Shown here in pieces: positions 1-12,272 of a stretch of DNA of 64,000 bases. How positions within the stretch are numbered: the stretch's first letter is position 1; each line of letters starts with the position of its first letter. Below the pieces are notes generated by a model. The model made no database searches. It was not told the origin of the DNA and saw nothing but the letters and a program-made list of their open reading frames with translations. Location of the stretch: NCBI RefSeq assembly GCF_014648475.1, contig NZ_BMRE01000001.1, positions 778,361 through 842,360 of the forward strand, in the 5' to 3' direction. The DNA is from Lentzea flava (GTDB lineage Bacteria; Actinomycetota; Actinomycetes; Mycobacteriales; Pseudonocardiaceae). The translations under genes were made by a program, and so were the position numbers.

Positions 1-209
1 TCACGATGACGACCCGCGACGTCTCCGCCGCCAAGGTCGCCGCCTCTGACGCCGCGTGGAACGCCGCGAGGACCGCCCTGCAGGTGCACGGCGCGATCGG
101 CTACACCGCCGAGCACGAGCTCGGCCGGTTCCTCCTGCAGACCCGAGCCCTGCGCACCGCGTGGGGCAGCCCGTCGATGCACCGAGCGCGCGTGCTGGAG
201 GCGTTGTGA
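1..209 (+). CDS. Acyl-CoA dehydrogenase, C-terminal fragment (cut by window edge)
   Basis: Only the last 68 or so codons are inside the window; the reading frame is open from base 3 and ends at TGA 207-209. The motif QVHGAIGYTAEHELGRFL is the C-terminal helix of acyl-CoA dehydrogenases, which oxidise acyl-CoA to enoyl-CoA with FAD. The stop overlaps the GTG start of the next dehydrogenase (GTGA), so the two are probably subunits of one alpha2beta2 enzyme, as in the FadE pairs of steroid degradation. Which FadE pair this is cannot be told from the fragment. Confidence 0.8.
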   Translation, partial: TMTTRDVSAAKVAASDAAWNAARTALQVHGAIGYTAEHELGRFLLQTRALRTAWGSPSMHRARVLEAL

Positions 210-1228
210 CACCGGAACAGCTCGCCCTGCGCGACGCCGTCCGCAGCCTGCTCGGCAAGCACTCCGACGTGCGGGCCGCGATCGAGACACCGGACGGCTA
301 CGACGAGGACCTGTGGGCTAGGCTGTGCGACATCGGTGTGCTGCCGATCCCCGAGCGGTACGGCGGATCCGGTGCCGGAATCGCGGAGACGGCGCTGGCT
401 TTGGAAGAACTCGGCCGGACACTCACACCGTCGCCGCTGCTCTCGTCCGCCATCGCCGCGCAGGCGCTTCTGGCCTCTGGCAACGAAGAAGCCTGCACAC
501 GACTCTTGCCGCGAATCGCCAACGGGGCCGTTGCCGCGCTCGTCTGGCCGTGGGACACCGCCGAGGTCACGGCGACCCCGGTTCTGGACCACCCCGAGAT
601 CACCACCGCAGCGGCCGCGAGCGAGTCCCTCGACGGCACCGCCCGGCACGTGCTGTACGGCGATCTCGCCGAGATCCTGCTCGTGTCCGACGGTGTCTCG
701 CTGTTCGAGGTCGATGACGACGTGACCCGCGAGCACACGCCCACGATGGACCAGACCAGGCGCCTGGCCACGATCCAGCTGTCCGGTGCCTCCGGCACCC
801 GCCTGGGTCCCTGGTCGTCCGGCGTCCGCGACATCGCCCTGGCGGCACTGGCCGCGGAACAGGTCGGTGCGGCCGCAAGAGCGCTGGAACTCACGGTCGA
901 ATACACCAAGACGCGGGTTCAGTTCGGCAGGCCCATTGGCTCGTTCCAGGCGTTGAAGCACCGCATGGCCGACCTCCATGTGCTGGTGGAGACGGCTCAA
1001 TCGGCCGCGCTGGCGGCAACGGACGAGGTGTCCGCGGCGGTCGCGAAGGTGTACTGCTCCGAGGCGTTCTGCAAGGTCGCGGCCGAGATGATCCAGCTGC
1101 ACGGCGGCATCGCGATCACCTGGGAGCACGACGCCCACCTGTACTTCAAGCGGGCGCACGGTAGCGCGCAGCTGTTCGGCAGTCCGGCGGATCACCTCGA
1201 CCGGCTCGCGAAGTTGGTTCGTGCGTGA
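206..1228 (+). CDS. Acyl-CoA dehydrogenase, FadE-type subunit
   Basis: This 340-residue protein has the acyl-CoA dehydrogenase fold: an N-terminal helical part (LCDIGVLPIPERYGG), a degenerate middle beta domain, and a C-terminal helical domain with TRVQFGRPIGSFQALKHRMAD and QLHGGIAITWEHDAHLYFKR. I chose GTG 206 because it overlaps the upstream stop by four bases; the longer open frame from 56 only reads out of phase through the preceding gene. The size and the short middle domain fit the smaller partner of heterotetrameric steroid side-chain or ring dehydrogenases (FadE27/FadE28/FadE33 type). Position next to the hsa operon supports a steroid role, but the exact substrate is unknown. Confidence 0.85.
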   Translation: MTPEQLALRDAVRSLLGKHSDVRAAIETPDGYDEDLWARLCDIGVLPIPERYGGSGAGIAETALALEELGRTLTPSPLLSSAIAAQALLASGNEEACTRLLPRIANGAVAALVWPWDTAEVTATPVLDHPEITTAAAASESLDGTARHVLYGDLAEILLVSDGVSLFEVDDDVTREHTPTMDQTRRLATIQLSGASGTRLGPWSSGVRDIALAALAAEQVGAAARALELTVEYTKTRVQFGRPIGSFQALKHRMADLHVLVETAQSAALAATDEVSAAVAKVYCSEAFCKVAAEMIQLHGGIAITWEHDAHLYFKRAHGSAQLFGSPADHLDRLAKLVRA

Positions 1229-1238
1229 TCATGGTTCC

Positions 1239-1811
1239 ATGGATGCGCAGACCTACGCCGCGATCACGGACCTGTGCGCGCGGCTCGCGGGCCGGTTGGA
1301 GGACGACATCCTGCGCTCGGTGCGCGAGGACTACTTCGGTGGCGAACCCGGGCTGGCCGAGGCGACGCTGCTGCTCACCTCGCAGCACGAGAACATCGGG
1401 CTGACCAGGGAGGAGCACGACCTCCTCCGGTCCACATCGGATGATCCGGTACCGGTCATCGACGAGGTGCCGCCGGTGCCGTACCGCTTCAGCGCCGACG
1501 GTCCCGCTGGTGCGCCGGCCCCGAGCAGAGCGGACGCCGTGCTGGCCGCCGACGCCGCGCGGCACGGGGGCCGCCGGCTGCACCGGGCCTGGCGGGAGCC
1601 GCTCGACGGCGCACCCGACGGTGCGAAGTGGGTGTACGTGCTGGAGACCTCCGAAACCGCGAACGTGCTCGGCGCCTTCGCCGGACTCTCCGCGAGGTTG
1701 TGGGTGGCGCTGCGGGAGAAGTGGCCGCTCGAGGTCGTCGTCGAGGGCAGGCAGCTGCCGCCGTACCAGACCGCCGCCTTGGCCTCGGCACGGCAGATCT
1801 GGAGCGTCTAG
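1239..1811 (+). CDS. Conserved hypothetical protein (190 aa)
   Basis: I do not recognise a domain. The protein is 190 residues long, soluble, without signal peptide or membrane segment, and has a Pro/Ala/Gly-rich middle (about residues 70-95) between an N-terminal helical part (ITDLCARLAGRLEDDIL) and a C-terminal part with VYVLETSETANVLGAFAG. ATG 1239 is preferred; GTG 1221 is an in-frame alternative overlapping the dehydrogenase stop. It follows the dehydrogenase by 10 bases, so co-transcription is likely. Its stop overlaps that of the convergent merR gene by four bases (CTAG). Confidence 0.6.
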   Translation: MDAQTYAAITDLCARLAGRLEDDILRSVREDYFGGEPGLAEATLLLTSQHENIGLTREEHDLLRSTSDDPVPVIDEVPPVPYRFSADGPAGAPAPSRADAVLAADAARHGGRRLHRAWREPLDGAPDGAKWVYVLETSETANVLGAFAGLSARLWVALREKWPLEVVVEGRQLPPYQTAALASARQIWSV

Positions 1812-2197
1812 CTCGTAAGACGCTCCAGCAGGCGGCGGAACTTCGGGCACTCCAGGTGGGTCGGCGCCGGGCACGCGGCGGCGTGTCGCAGCCCGTCCCG
1901 CATCACGGTCAGTCGCCGGATGGTCGCATCCAGCTCGTCCGTCTTGCTCGTGAGCAACGCGCGGTCGAGCTGCGGGCGGCCGTCCGGCGCGAACATCCGC
2001 GCGATCTCGTCAAGGGTGAAGCCCGCGGCGCGACCGACCGAGATCAGCGCCAGCCGCTGGAAAACGCCCTGGTCGAACACCCGCGTGAGGCCACGCCGCC
2101 CGACCGAGCCGATCAGGCCGCGCTCCTCGTAGTAGCGCAGGGTCGAGGCGGGCACGCCGGACCGCCGGACCACCTCGCCGATACCGAGTTCACCCAT
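1808..2197 (-). CDS. MerR-family transcriptional regulator
   Basis: A 129-residue regulator with the winged-helix start of the MerR family (IGEVVRRSGVPASTLRYYEE, residues about 5-24), the second-helix wing around GLTRVFDQGVFQRLALI, and a C-terminal coiled-coil dimerisation helix ending in a Cys pair region (ACPAPTHLECPKF). The spacing does not match the CxxCxC Fe-S cluster of SoxR, so it is not a true SoxR. ATG 2197 gives the normal family start; the long frame upstream is read-through. It is divergent from a methyltransferase gene and a TCAAG/CTTGA dyad lies between them, the usual layout of a MerR protein with its target. Confidence 0.9.
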   Translation of the reverse strand: MGELGIGEVVRRSGVPASTLRYYEERGLIGSVGRRGLTRVFDQGVFQRLALISVGRAAGFTLDEIARMFAPDGRPQLDRALLTSKTDELDATIRRLTVMRDGLRHAAACPAPTHLECPKFRRLLERLTS

Positions 2198-2201
2198 CAG
2201 A

Positions 2202-2224
2202 CTTGACCTCAAGCCGACTTGAAG
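2202..2224. promoter_or_regulatory. SoxR-like MerR operator dyad
   Basis: The 43-base gap between the divergent merR and methyltransferase genes holds alternating half sites CTTGA-CC-TCAAG-CCGA-CTTGA. The 18-mer CCTCAAGCCGACTTGAAG at 2207-2224 closely follows the published SoxR box CCTCAAGTTAACTTGAGG. It is the likely binding site of the adjacent MerR protein. A TTGACC at 2203-2208 could serve as a -35 element for the methyltransferase gene. Confidence 0.6.
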
Positions 2225-2239
2225 TAGGACGGTAGGAGC

Positions 2240-3046
2240 ATGACACCTGAGGTCAACAGCGAACAGGCGGCACTGTGGAACGGCCCCGGCGGGCACGGCT
2301 GGGCCGCGGCGCGCGACATGGTCGACGTGGTTCTCCAGCCGTACGAGGACCTGCTCGTCGCGGCGGCGAAAGAACGCCCGCGCAGTGGCGTGCTCGACGT
2401 CGGCTGCGGCACCGGAGGCGTGATCAGGGCGATCGGCGCGGCGCTCGGTGACGTGCCGTGCGTCGGCGTCGACATCTCCGGGCCGCAGATCGCGGTGGCG
2501 GAGGAGACCGCGAACGTGCGGTTCTTCCAGGCGGACGCGCAGGTGCACCCGTTCGAGCCGGAGTTCGACCTGATCGTCTCGCGGTTCGGGGTCATGTTCT
2601 TCGACGATCCGGTGGCGGCCTTCCGCAACCTCAGGACCGCCGCGCGACCCGGTGGTGAGATGCGGCTGCTCGTGTGGCGCGGCAAGGGCGAGAACCCGTT
2701 CATGACGACCGCGGAACGTGCCGTCGAGACGCTGATTCCCGACCTGCCGACGTTCGACCCCGACGGGCCGGGACCACACTCGCTCGCGGATCCCGGCCGG
2801 GTGCGGACAGTGCTCGACGACAGCGGCTGGACCGGGATCGACCTGCGGAAGGTCGATCTGGACTGCGCCATGCCCGAGGACGCGCTGCCGAAGTACCTGA
2901 CGATGCTCGGCCCGGTCGGCCGGGCGCTCCAGACCATGGGTGAACACGAGCGCGACGAGGTCCTCAACACGGTCCTGCGCGCGTTCGACCCGTTCGTGAG
3001 CGACGGAGAAGTCCGCTTCCCCACCGCGTCGTGGGAGGTCAGGGCA

Positions 3047-3061
<15 letters not shown>
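2240..3061 (+). CDS. Class I SAM-dependent methyltransferase
   Basis: A 273-residue methyltransferase with the SAM-binding motif I VLDVGCGTGG (about residues 51-60), the acidic ribose-binding loop VGVDIS, and motif DLIVSRFGVMFFDDP. The opening (VNSEQAALWNGPGGHGW) is typical of a group of actinobacterial methyltransferases close to the UbiE/Methyltransf_11 type. The substrate is unknown. It is divergent from merR and probably controlled by it. AGGAG lies only one base before ATG 2240, which is unusually close. The end overlaps convergent hsaB by 15 bases. Confidence 0.85.
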
Positions 3062-6464
<3,403 letters not shown>

Positions 6465-6468
<4 letters not shown>

Positions 6469-7490
6469 CGGACTTTCTCCCTGCTCAGCTCCAGTGCGAT
6501 GTCGATCAGCTGATCCTCTTGGCCACCAACGAGCTTGCGTTCGCCCGCGCGGACGAGGATCTGCGCGCCGGACACGCCGTAGCGTTGCGCCTGCGTGTAC
6601 GCGTGTTTGAGGAAGCTGGAGTAGACGCCCGCGTACCCCATCATCAGCGCCATCCGGTCGAGCAGGCACTCCTCGGGCATGACGGGCCGCACGACGTCCT
6701 CGGCCGCGTCCACGATCTTGAAGAAGTCGACGCCGGTTTCGAACCCGAGCTTGTCGCACACGCCGACGAACGCTTCCAGCGGCGTGTTTCCCGCGCCCGC
6801 CCCGAATCCGCGCACGCTGCCGTCGATCTGCTTCGCCCCGGCCCGTGCCGCCGCGACCGAGTTCGCCACGCTCAGCCCGAGGTTCTCGTGCCCGTGGAAC
6901 CCGACCTGGGCGTCGTCGCCGAGCTCGGCCACCAGCGCGGACACCCGGTCGGAAACCTGTTCCAGCACCAGGGCTCCGGCAGAGTCGACCACGTAGACGC
7001 ACTGACACCCGGCATCCGCCATGATCCGCGCCTGACGGGCCAACGCCTCCGGCGGCTGCGAGTGGGCCATCATCAGGAACCCGACGGTCTCCAGCCCGCG
7101 CTCGCGAGCCAGCTGGAAGTGCTGCACCGAGACGTCGGCTTCGGTGCAGTGCGTGGCGATCCGGACGATCGACGCCCCGTTGTCCTGCGAGATCAGGATG
7201 TCGTCCTTCACCCCGACACCGGGCAGCATCAGCACCGCGATCCTGGCCTGCTGCGCCGTCTCGGCCGCAACCTTGATCAGCTCTTGTTCGGGCGTGAGGC
7301 TGAAGCCGTAGTTGAACGACGACCCGCCGAGCCCGTCGCCGTGCGTCACCTCGATGACGGGCACCCCTGCGTCGTCGAGCGCCGCCACGATCGACCGGAC
7401 GTCCTCGACCGTGAACTGGTGCCGCTTGTGATGCGAGCCGTCACGCAGTGACGTGTCGGTCAACCGCAGTGTTGGATTCTTTTGGTGCAC
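6465..7490 (-). CDS. hsaF: HsaF, 4-hydroxy-2-oxohexanoate aldolase
   Basis: HsaF cleaves 4-hydroxy-2-oxohexanoate to pyruvate and propanal. The 341-residue protein is a DmpG-type aldolase: Arg-Asp pair in [16 protein letters not shown] (Arg16, Asp17, catalytic His nearby), the substrate/metal region [17 protein letters not shown], and the divalent-metal His pair in [14 protein letters not shown] 7490 overlaps the hsaG end by 50 bases; the partner enzyme channels the aldehyde directly to HsaG, so tight coupling of the two genes makes sense. Confidence 0.96.
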
Positions 7491-8334
7491 GGGCGATCTC
7501 CTCCCCCACCTTCGTCGCGGCGGCCGTCATGATGTCGAGGTTCCCGGCGTAGGGAGGCAGGAAGTCGCCCGCGCCCTCGATCTCCACGAAGATCGACACC
7601 CGGCCGGCGTCGAACTGCGGCTCGCTCAGCAACCGGAAACCCGGGACGTACGAACGGATGTCGGACTCCATCCTGGCGATCGAGTCCGTGATCGGGTCCG
7701 GGTCGGCGTCCTCGGGAATCGCGCAGAAGATCGTGTCGCGCATGATCATCGGCGGGTCCGCCGGGTTCAGCACGATGATCGCCTTGCCGCGCTGGGCCCC
7801 GCCGATCGCCTCGATGCCCTTGCTCGTCGTGCGGGTGAACTCGTCGATGTTCGCGCGCGTTCCCGGCCCCGCGGACACCGAAGCCACGCTGGCGACGATC
7901 TCCGCGTACGACACGGGGACAACGCGGGACACCGCGTGGACCATGGGAATCGTGGCCTGGCCACCGCACGTGATCAGGTTGATGTTGGGCGCGTCCTGGT
8001 GCTCACCGAGGTTCACCGGCGGCACCACGTACGGCCCGACCGCGGCCGGTGTCAGGTCGATCGCCCGGATGCCCGCCTCCGCGTAGCGCGGCGCGTTGGC
8101 CCGGTGCACCGCCGCGGACGTCGCCTCGAACACGATGTCCGGCAGCTCGTCCTGACGCAGCAACCACTCCGCGCCGTCGACCGACACCTCCAGGCCAAGC
8201 GACGCCGCGCGCCTGAGCCCCTCGCTGGCCGGGTCGATGCCCACCATCCAGCGCGGCTGGAGCACCGGCGAGCGCAGGAGCTTGTAGAGCAGGTCGGTGC
8301 CGATGTTGCCGGACCCGACGATGGCCGCCTTCAC
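7441..8334 (-). CDS. hsaG: HsaG, acylating propionaldehyde dehydrogenase
   Basis: HsaG converts propanal from HsaF to propionyl-CoA with NAD+ and CoA. The 297-residue DmpF-type protein has the nucleotide-binding start [14 protein letters not shown] and the catalytic Cys123 in [11 protein letters not shown]. It forms a channelling complex with HsaF in the characterised mycobacterial system. ATG 8334 lies nine bases past the hsaE stop. Confidence 0.96.
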   Translation of the reverse strand: MKAAIVGSGNIGTDLLYKLLRSPVLQPRWMVGIDPASEGLRRAASLGLEVSVDGAEWLLRQDELPDIVFEATSAAVHRANAPRYAEAGIRAIDLTPAAVGPYVVPPVNLGEHQDAPNINLITCGGQATIPMVHAVSRVVPVSYAEIVASVASVSAGPGTRANIDEFTRTTSKGIEAIGGAQRGKAIIVLNPADPPMIMRDTIFCAIPEDADPDPITDSIARMESDIRSYVPGFRLLSEPQFDAGRVSIFVEIEGAGDFLPPYAGNLDIMTAAATKVGEEIARAPKESNTAVDRHVTA

Positions 8335-8343
8335 CCAACCACC

Positions 8344-9114
8344 TCAATCGAATTTCAGGTCTGCGGAGCCGAGTCCGGCGAACTCGGCGTGGAACTCGTC
8401 ACCCGGCCGCGCGTCGATCGCCCGCGTGCACGAACCGGGGAGCACGATGTCACCGGCCAGCAACCGGACACCGAACGAGGCGACCTTCTGCGCGAGCCAC
8501 GCCACCGCGATCGCCGGATCGCCCAGCACCGCGTCGCCCCGGCCTTCCGCGACGACCTCACCGTTGCGGCGCAACGTCGCCTCGACGGCGCCGATGTCCA
8601 GTTCGGACGGTCGCACGCGCTCGGAGCCCAGCACGAAGCCCGCCGACGAGGCGTTGTCCGCGATGGTGTCCTGCAGACCGATCTTCCAGTCGATGATCCG
8701 GCTGTCGATCAGCTCGATGGCGGGCGCGACGAACTCCGTGGCGGCCAGCACGTCCTCGACCGTGCAGCCCTCCCCCGGCAGGTCGGCGCTCAGCAGGAAC
8801 GCGATCTCCACCTCGACCCGCGGGTACAGGTACGCCGAGGCGTCCGCGGTCCCGGTCAGCTGCATGTCGTCGAGCAGGTGGCCGTAGTCGGGTTCGTCGA
8901 CGCCCATCATCTGCTGCATCGCCAGCGACGACAGGCCGACCTTGTGCCCGATCACGTCGCGGTTGCGGTGCCGGACGTTGAGCAGCTGGATCTCGTAGGC
9001 GTCGACCACGTCGATCTCGGGAAACAGCTCGACCAGCGGTTTGATCGGCACGCGGTCGCGTTCGGCCACACGCAGCAGCTCGGCGGCCGCTTCTCTCTTC
9101 TGGATCGTCAGCAC
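8344..9114 (-). CDS. hsaE: HsaE, 2-hydroxyhexa-2,4-dienoate hydratase
   Basis: HsaE hydrates the dienoate released by HsaD to 4-hydroxy-2-oxohexanoate. The 256-residue protein is of the MhpD/XylJ fumarylacetoacetase-fold family: DAYEIQLLNVRHR, GHKVGLSSLAMQQMMGVDEPDYG, the metal-binding PRVEVEIAFLL and the AIELIDSRI segment. GTG 9114 overlaps the stop of the upstream dehydrogenase by seven bases. The longer open frame upstream is a shadow of that gene. Confidence 0.95.
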   Translation of the reverse strand: MLTIQKREAAAELLRVAERDRVPIKPLVELFPEIDVVDAYEIQLLNVRHRNRDVIGHKVGLSSLAMQQMMGVDEPDYGHLLDDMQLTGTADASAYLYPRVEVEIAFLLSADLPGEGCTVEDVLAATEFVAPAIELIDSRIIDWKIGLQDTIADNASSAGFVLGSERVRPSELDIGAVEATLRRNGEVVAEGRGDAVLGDPAIAVAWLAQKVASFGVRLLAGDIVLPGSCTRAIDARPGDEFHAEFAGLGSADLKFD

Positions 9115-10586
9115 GTGGCCTCCCCTGCATCTCTTGATCTGGCGGCGACGTGTTGCCCTGCGCGGCGGCCCGAGAAGACGCAGTCGGCGAGCGCGAGCCC
9201 GCTGACGTAGGACTCCGAGCACACCCCGACCGCCGACCGGCCCGCCGCGTACAGGCCGGGAACTCCCTGCACCTGCCCGGTTTCCTCGTCCACGACGAGC
9301 CCGCCGAGCGTGAGCATCGGGCACGGGTAACCGAACCCGGCCCTGATCGACACGTTGATCAACGAGTACGGCGGTGTCCCGAACGGTTCGGGCACGCCGA
9401 TACCCGCCTTCGCCGCCACGTCCTCGATGGTCGGCGCCGTGACCAGGCCGCGTTTCAGGAAGTAGCGGACCTGCCAGCGCTGGAACGGCGCCGTCTGCGT
9501 CTTCACCTGGGCCCGCGCGACGCGCAGGATGTCGTCGTCGATCAGCAGCCACGCCTTGCCATCGCGCCGAACGATCTCGCTGCCGATCGCCGCGCCGTAT
9601 CTCGTCGGATCACCGAAGCTCCGGCCGGCGGAGTCGACGAGCACACCACGCTGCAGCGCACTGGGCGGCGTGATGAACCGCCACACCGAGATCCTGTCCA
9701 TCCGCGCGGTCGTCCCACCAGCGGCGACACCGAGGCGGATACCGGTGCCGTCATCGCCGGGCGTGCCGAGCGCGAGGCCACCCCGGTACACCGGGCCGAG
9801 CCGCCGCACGCTCTCCCGGTCCGCGATGAACCCGCCCGCCGAGATGACGACTCCCCGCCGCGCGGTCACCGTGATCGACCGGCCGAACCGGCGTTCCAGC
9901 CACCCGGCCAGCGCGAACAGCCTTCTACCGGCAGGCGGGTAGTAGATCCACGGCTTGGCGCCTGCTTTCGACAACAGGCGATGCAGGGATTGCGGCACAC
10001 CGGTCAGCGTCCGGCAGCGCACGCCCGTCACCCGGCCGTCGGTGGTGATCAGCTCTTCGGCACGGGTCTGCGGCATGATCCGCGCGCCCGCCCGCCGGGT
10101 CGCCTCGGCCAGCCGGGCGAAGAAAACCTTGCCCGAAGTGCCTTTCGCCTTGGTCCGATGACCGCGTGGGGCCGGGTCGGGCCAGGCGTCTTCACTGCCG
10201 GACTGGTAGAGGTAGTAGTCGTCCGTCGGATACGACGTCTTGAACGGGCACACGCTCGCGCCGAACGGCACGCCCTGGTCTTCCAGCCAGGCCAGCATCT
10301 TGGCGCTGTCCTCGCAGAACCTCCGGAGCGTCGCCTCGGACACCGCGTCCCGGACCTCGTGCTTGAGATACGAGAACATCGCCTCGGGCGTGTCGGTGAC
10401 CCCGGCCTCGACCTGCTGCCGCGTCCCACCACCCGCGTAGACGACGCCGCCGGACAACGCGGTGGCACCACCGCCGGCGAACCGGTCGAGCACCACCACG
10501 GACGCACCGGCCGCCGCGGCTTCGAGGGCGGCGCACGCGCCGGCCGCACCAAAGCCGATGACGACCACGTCAGCGGTGACGTCCAC
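9108..10586 (-). CDS. FAD-dependent 3-ketosteroid dehydrogenase, 4-ene (5-alpha) type
   Basis: A 492-residue FAD enzyme of the KstD superfamily: N-terminal dinucleotide site VVVIGFGAAGACAALEA, second FAD segment GGGATALSGGVVYAGGGT and C-terminal VPGLYAAGRSAVGVCSESYVSG. The GGVVYAGGGT and SYPTDDYYLYQSGSE blocks fit the delta-4-(5-alpha)-dehydrogenases that introduce the C4-C5 double bond into 5-alpha-3-ketosteroids, rather than the delta-1 enzyme, which is encoded by the divergent gene; this is from memory of the family. GTG 10586 follows a strong GGGAGGG; ATG 10604 is less likely. It is the first gene of the hsa operon, downstream of a KstR box. Confidence 0.75.
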   Translation of the reverse strand: MDVTADVVVIGFGAAGACAALEAAAAGASVVVLDRFAGGGATALSGGVVYAGGGTRQQVEAGVTDTPEAMFSYLKHEVRDAVSEATLRRFCEDSAKMLAWLEDQGVPFGASVCPFKTSYPTDDYYLYQSGSEDAWPDPAPRGHRTKAKGTSGKVFFARLAEATRRAGARIMPQTRAEELITTDGRVTGVRCRTLTGVPQSLHRLLSKAGAKPWIYYPPAGRRLFALAGWLERRFGRSITVTARRGVVISAGGFIADRESVRRLGPVYRGGLALGTPGDDGTGIRLGVAAGGTTARMDRISVWRFITPPSALQRGVLVDSAGRSFGDPTRYGAAIGSEIVRRDGKAWLLIDDDILRVARAQVKTQTAPFQRWQVRYFLKRGLVTAPTIEDVAAKAGIGVPEPFGTPPYSLINVSIRAGFGYPCPMLTLGGLVVDEETGQVQGVPGLYAAGRSAVGVCSESYVSGLALADCVFSGRRAGQHVAARSRDAGEATC

Positions 10587-10664
10587 GCATCCCTCCCGAA
10601 ACATGTTCTCGGTGAGTCGACTTGCCTGGAACTCCTACACCATAGCGCCAAACCGGCTCAGAAC

Positions 10665-10678
10665 TATAACCTGTTCTA
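10665..10678. promoter_or_regulatory. KstR operator between divergent steroid operons
   Basis: TATAACCTGTTCTA matches all eight fixed positions of the KstR consensus TnnAACnnGTTnnA. It lies 23 bases before the kstD start and 79 bases before the 4-ene-type dehydrogenase start, in the only promoter region shared by the two ring-degradation operons. KstR is the TetR repressor of the actinobacterial cholesterol regulon, relieved by 3-oxo-cholestenoyl-CoA esters; its gene is in this window at 23309. Confidence 0.88.
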
Positions 10679-10700
10679 GTCTGACATCCGGGGAGGTGCG

Positions 10701-12272
10701 ATGTACGACGTGATCGTCGTCGGCAGCGGCGCGGCGGGCATGACAGCCGCGCTCTGCACCGCTGGGAACGGCCTGCGCACCCTCGTCGTCGAGAAGGCCG
10801 AGCACTTCGGCGGCTCGACGGCGCGGTCCGGCGGTGGCATCTGGGTGCCGAACAACCACGTCGTCGCCGCGGCCGGTCAGCCCGACTCACCGGAGCAGGC
10901 CAGCGCGTACCTGGAGCACATCGCCGGGGACGTGCCCGCCGACCTGCGCGAGGCGTTCCTCGACGCCGGACCGGCGATGCTGGCGTTCGTCTGCGCGCAC
11001 ACGCCGTTGAAGTTCCGCTGGGTCCGCGACTACGCGGACTACTACCCGGAGGCGCCCGGCGGCCGGCCGCGCGGCCGTTCGGTCGAACCGCTGCCGTTCG
11101 ACACCAAGCTCCTCGGCGAGGAGATCAAGGACCTCGAACCGCCGTACGTGCCGACACCGGCGGGCATCGTGATCACCCAGACCGACTACCGCTGGCTCAC
11201 GCTGATCGGACGGCATCCACGCGGCCTGCTGACCGCGGCCAAGGTCTTCGCCCGCCGGTTCCTGCCCGGCAGACGGCTCACCATGGGGCAAGCACTGGCG
11301 GCAGGCCTTCGAGCAGGACTGAAAGCGCTGAACGTGGAGGTCCGGCTCAACACCGCGATGACCGACCTGCACTTCGAGAACGGCCGGGTCGCCGGAATCG
11401 TCGCCGGCGACAAGCTGATCACGGCCAGGCACGTCGTGCTCGCGTCGGGCGGTTTCGAGCACAACGAGCAGCTGCGCAAACAACACCAGGACATCGGTAC
11501 GGAGTGGACGGTCGGAGCGAAGGCCAACACCGGTGACGGCATCGAGGCCGGGCTGCGCGCGGGCGGCACGCTGGGGTTGATGGACGAGGCCTGGTGGGGC
11601 CCGTCCGTCCCGTTGCCGCGCGGTCCGTACTTCCTGCTCGCCGAACGCTCGCTGCCCGGATGCGTGCTGGTCGACAGCACCGGACGCCGGTTCGTCAACG
11701 AGGCGGCGCCCTACATCGACGTGGTGAAGGCGATGAACGGCAAGACCTGGCTGGTGTTCGACCACGCCTACCGCAGCCGCTACCCGTTCTGCGGCATCCC
11801 GCCGCGCCGCCCGCTCCCCCGGCGCTGGCGCGACGCCGTGCTGACCGCCCCCAGCCTCGACGAACTGGCCCAGGAAGCCGATCTCCCCGAACTCGTCGAG
11901 ACCGTGCGGCACTTCAACACCCTCGCCGTGGACGGCACCGACACCGACTTCCACCGCGGCGACAGCGCGTACGACCGCTACTACGGCGATCCGCGCAACC
12001 ACCCGAACCCGAACCTGGCGCCGCTCATGACCGGCCCGTTCTACGCGGTCAAGATCGTGCCCGGCGACCTCGGCACCAAGGGCGGCCTGCGCACCGACAC
12101 CCACGCGCGGGTGCTGCGCGAGGACGGTTCGGTGATCGAAGGCCTGTACGCGGCGGGCAACACCACGGCGTCGGTGATGGGACACACCTACGCGGGCGCG
12201 GGCGCCACCCTCGGACCGGCTATGACGTTCGGTTATCTCGCCGGACTCGACATCTGTGGAGGAATGCGATGA
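10701..12272 (+). CDS. kstD: KstD, 3-ketosteroid delta-1-dehydrogenase
   Basis: KstD inserts the C1-C2 double bond into 3-ketosteroids such as androstenedione; with KshAB it triggers ring B opening. The 523-residue flavoprotein has VIVVGSGAAGMTAAL (FAD, residues 5-19), GGSTARSGGGIWVPNN, and the C-terminal catalytic region GNTTASVMGHTYAGAGATLG with the conserved Tyr and Gly. A clear GGGGAGGTG precedes ATG 10701. The stop overlaps the kshA start (ATGA). In M. tuberculosis kstD is likewise divergent from the hsaE-hsaG-hsaF genes. Confidence 0.95.
   Translation: MYDVIVVGSGAAGMTAALCTAGNGLRTLVVEKAEHFGGSTARSGGGIWVPNNHVVAAAGQPDSPEQASAYLEHIAGDVPADLREAFLDAGPAMLAFVCAHTPLKFRWVRDYADYYPEAPGGRPRGRSVEPLPFDTKLLGEEIKDLEPPYVPTPAGIVITQTDYRWLTLIGRHPRGLLTAAKVFARRFLPGRRLTMGQALAAGLRAGLKALNVEVRLNTAMTDLHFENGRVAGIVAGDKLITARHVVLASGGFEHNEQLRKQHQDIGTEWTVGAKANTGDGIEAGLRAGGTLGLMDEAWWGPSVPLPRGPYFLLAERSLPGCVLVDSTGRRFVNEAAPYIDVVKAMNGKTWLVFDHAYRSRYPFCGIPPRRPLPRRWRDAVLTAPSLDELAQEADLPELVETVRHFNTLAVDGTDTDFHRGDSAYDRYYGDPRNHPNPNLAPLMTGPFYAVKIVPGDLGTKGGLRTDTHARVLREDGSVIEGLYAAGNTTASVMGHTYAGAGATLGPAMTFGYLAGLDICGGMR

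Noticed and set aside
1808..2947. 379-codon reading of the merR gene
   Set aside because: Residues before the 2197 start are antisense to the methyltransferase; MerR proteins begin with the helix-turn-helix.
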